Origin: an uncultured Lachnospiraceae bacterium
Lineage (GTDB): Bacteria > Bacillota > Clostridia > Lachnospirales > Lachnospiraceae
Assembly: GCA_946414825.1 (NCBI GenBank)
Contig: CAMKQB010000010.1
Location: 1 to 42,317, forward strand
Reading direction: 5' to 3'
Length of the DNA stretch: 42,317 bases
Position numbers and translations under genes: made by a program. Below the pieces are notes generated by a model. It saw only the letters and a list, made by a program, of their open reading frames with translations, had not been told where the DNA came from and searched no databases. This document shows positions 41,270 through 42,317 of this stretch, piece by piece. Every line of letters starts with the position of its first letter. Within the stretch, counting starts at the first letter, position 1.

Positions 41270-41320
41270 AAAAAAGGCTCCCTCACTACCGATGACGGCA
41301 GTTTTGGAGCCTGATTTTTC
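41270..41320. terminator. Terminator after the Sir2-like gene
   Basis: AGGCTCC (41275-41281) pairs with GGAGCCT (41306-41312). The loop holds an inner stem (ACTACCG/CGGCAGT), and there are T-runs on both strands (TTTTTT on minus, TTTTTC on plus). It could serve both directions but mainly ends the leftward Sir2-like transcript. Confidence 0.8.
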
Positions 41321-41336
41321 TTTTAAATCCCTGTTA

Positions 41337-42305
41337 TTATTTTATTTTCGCAAACACATCACCAATATCCCCATCAATGCAGATACTCCTGTTTGCAATT
41401 TTGCCCGGGCAAAATGCTTCGCCATAATTGATACAAGCATACACTGACTTTTCATTTGCCAGTGTCATTTGCCAGAACGGATACTTCACAATGACAGGCG
41501 TATTGGCTCCCACGCCAAGCTCCAGGTAAAGCACATGAAGATTCTCGCACCTGCGAAAGAAGTCGGAATATGCCGCAGACGCTCTGTGCCAGCCTTCGTC
41601 CTCGACAAAGGAATCATCGGAGCGAAGGTTCATGGTAACATCTGAGCCGTCATCCGGACAGTTCGGGATAAGTTCTGTCGGAATACGCATGGTTATATTG
41701 CCGTCCTCCGGCACTTGGAACACATCGTCCGCATCCTTCACAAAGCCCTGCGCCGCCATTGCTTTCATTACCCACTCTTCATTGTCGTAGGTCTTGCCAT
41801 TCCTGCCGTCCACAGTCTGGAACAAGCCATAGTCACCCTGAGTATAGAAAAGCCGCTTTTTATCAAAGCCTGCTCTCTGGAACTGGTGATCTACATTCGT
41901 TGTAACAACAAAATAATCCTTATCTTTCACAAGTGAGAGCAGTTCCTGATAGACAGGTTTCGGAGCGTCAATATATCGGTTGAAATAGATATGCCTTGCC
42001 CACCATGCCCAGCGTGTTTCTTCATCGGGGAAGGGATAGAACCCGCCGGAATACATATCTTGGATGCCGTACTTCCTTGCAAAGTCAAAGAAGTACCTTT
42101 CAAATCGCTCTCCGCTATAGGTCAGTCCAGCAGAAGTGGAAAGTCCGGCGCCTGCTCCGATAACGACTGCATCTGTTGCTTCAAGCTCTTTCTTTAATCT
42201 GGCGATTCGTTCCTCCTCAGAGCCTGTTCCAAATGACATATTTCTGCTGAAATACCGCACCGCACCGAGTCCCTTCTGAATGCTTTCTTGATAGCCGTTC
42301 GGCAT
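41337..42305 (-). CDS. SirTM-like Sir2 family protein (ADP-ribosylation type), start uncertain
   Basis: This is a Sir2 fold: AVVIGAGAGLSTSAGLTYSG near residue 48 (NAD binding), DYFVVTTNVDHQFQRAGFDK near 130 (TxNxD), and LYLELGVGANTPVIVKYPFW near 255. Where ordinary sirtuins have the catalytic His-Gly, this protein has FYTQGDYG, a Gln, as described for SirTM (class M) enzymes. SirTM enzymes ADP-ribosylate a lipoylated GcvH-like protein. Zinc ligands are mostly gone: only one Cys remains in IPNCPDDGSD. SirTM genes normally sit beside a macrodomain, GcvH-L and lipoate ligase genes; those could lie beyond the right edge. The frame stays open past ATG 42305 to the window edge, so the N-terminus may be longer; MSFGTGSEEERIARL at residue 24 is another possible start. 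Confidence 0.82.
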   Translation of the reverse strand: MPNGYQESIQKGLGAVRYFSRNMSFGTGSEEERIARLKKELEATDAVVIGAGAGLSTSAGLTYSGERFERYFFDFARKYGIQDMYSGGFYPFPDEETRWAWWARHIYFNRYIDAPKPVYQELLSLVKDKDYFVVTTNVDHQFQRAGFDKKRLFYTQGDYGLFQTVDGRNGKTYDNEEWVMKAMAAQGFVKDADDVFQVPEDGNITMRIPTELIPNCPDDGSDVTMNLRSDDSFVEDEGWHRASAAYSDFFRRCENLHVLYLELGVGANTPVIVKYPFWQMTLANEKSVYACINYGEAFCPGKIANRSICIDGDIGDVFAKIK

Positions 42306-42317
42306 TTCATCGTATAA

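Overview
The window looks like a low-to-moderate GC, Gram-positive chromosome of the Lachnospiraceae type (order Eubacteriales). The evidence is the core gene order, strong AGGAGG-type ribosome binding sites, a DUF5688/DUF3801/DUF3991 mobile-element gene set, and a giant LPxTG surface protein built from Cna-B domains. No 16S or other marker is present, so this is inference. Almost every gene lies on the minus strand; the only confident plus-strand gene is a small XRE regulator at 17.7 kb.

Positions 1 to about 18.4 kb are part of an integrated conjugative or mobilisable element. Reading leftwards from its right end it carries: the XRE repressor with three palindromic operators around a consensus leftward promoter (17.52-17.62 kb); an approximately 540-nt leader with short ORFs; a Cys-rich protein; a ParM-like actin and its small partner; two tiny ORFs; an Ala-Thr-Glu-Pro-rich lipoprotein; a thioester/Cna-B sortase-anchored surface protein of about 1826 residues; a PIN/NYN-like nuclease; a small zinc ribbon; a DUF5688 protein; a 41-aa ORF; a RadC-type JAB protein; a DUF3991/Toprim protein; a 94-bp tandem duplication with six sites on a 31-32 bp period next to a candidate oriT; MobC; a MOBP relaxase; an acidic coiled-coil protein; and a DUF3801/PcfB-like protein that runs off the left edge. 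No integrase or second end is in the window. The right boundary probably lies in the repeat-rich, gene-free stretch 18.24-18.47 kb.

From 18.7 kb rightwards is ordinary chromosome, all leftward. It begins with a division/translation/housekeeping block: ftsH, tilS, divIC-like, rqcP-like and hup. The sporulation genes yabP, yabQ and spoIIE, which accompany this block in spore formers, are absent. Next come an aldose-1-epimerase-like protein, an alpha/beta hydrolase, a zinc-ribbon membrane protein (DUF6320-like) and an HxxxDG acyltransferase. These lie downstream of a MoxR / DUF58 / membrane protein / two VWA / TPR operon (Bat-like), which is itself coupled by a TAATG overlap to a Na/phosphate cotransporter with a PhoU domain. 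An acyl-CoA ligase, a DUF975/CmpB membrane protein and a small repeat protein follow.

At 38.7-41.2 kb sits a cysteine pathway operon of the MccA-MccB type. It is preceded by a textbook promoter, a 36-codon ORF with seven Cys codons, and a terminator whose 5' arm can pair with codons 18-20 of that ORF. I read this as a ribosome-mediated, cysteine-sensing attenuator, the most interesting regulatory structure in the window. The window ends in a SirTM-like Sir2 protein with a Gln at the usual catalytic His position.
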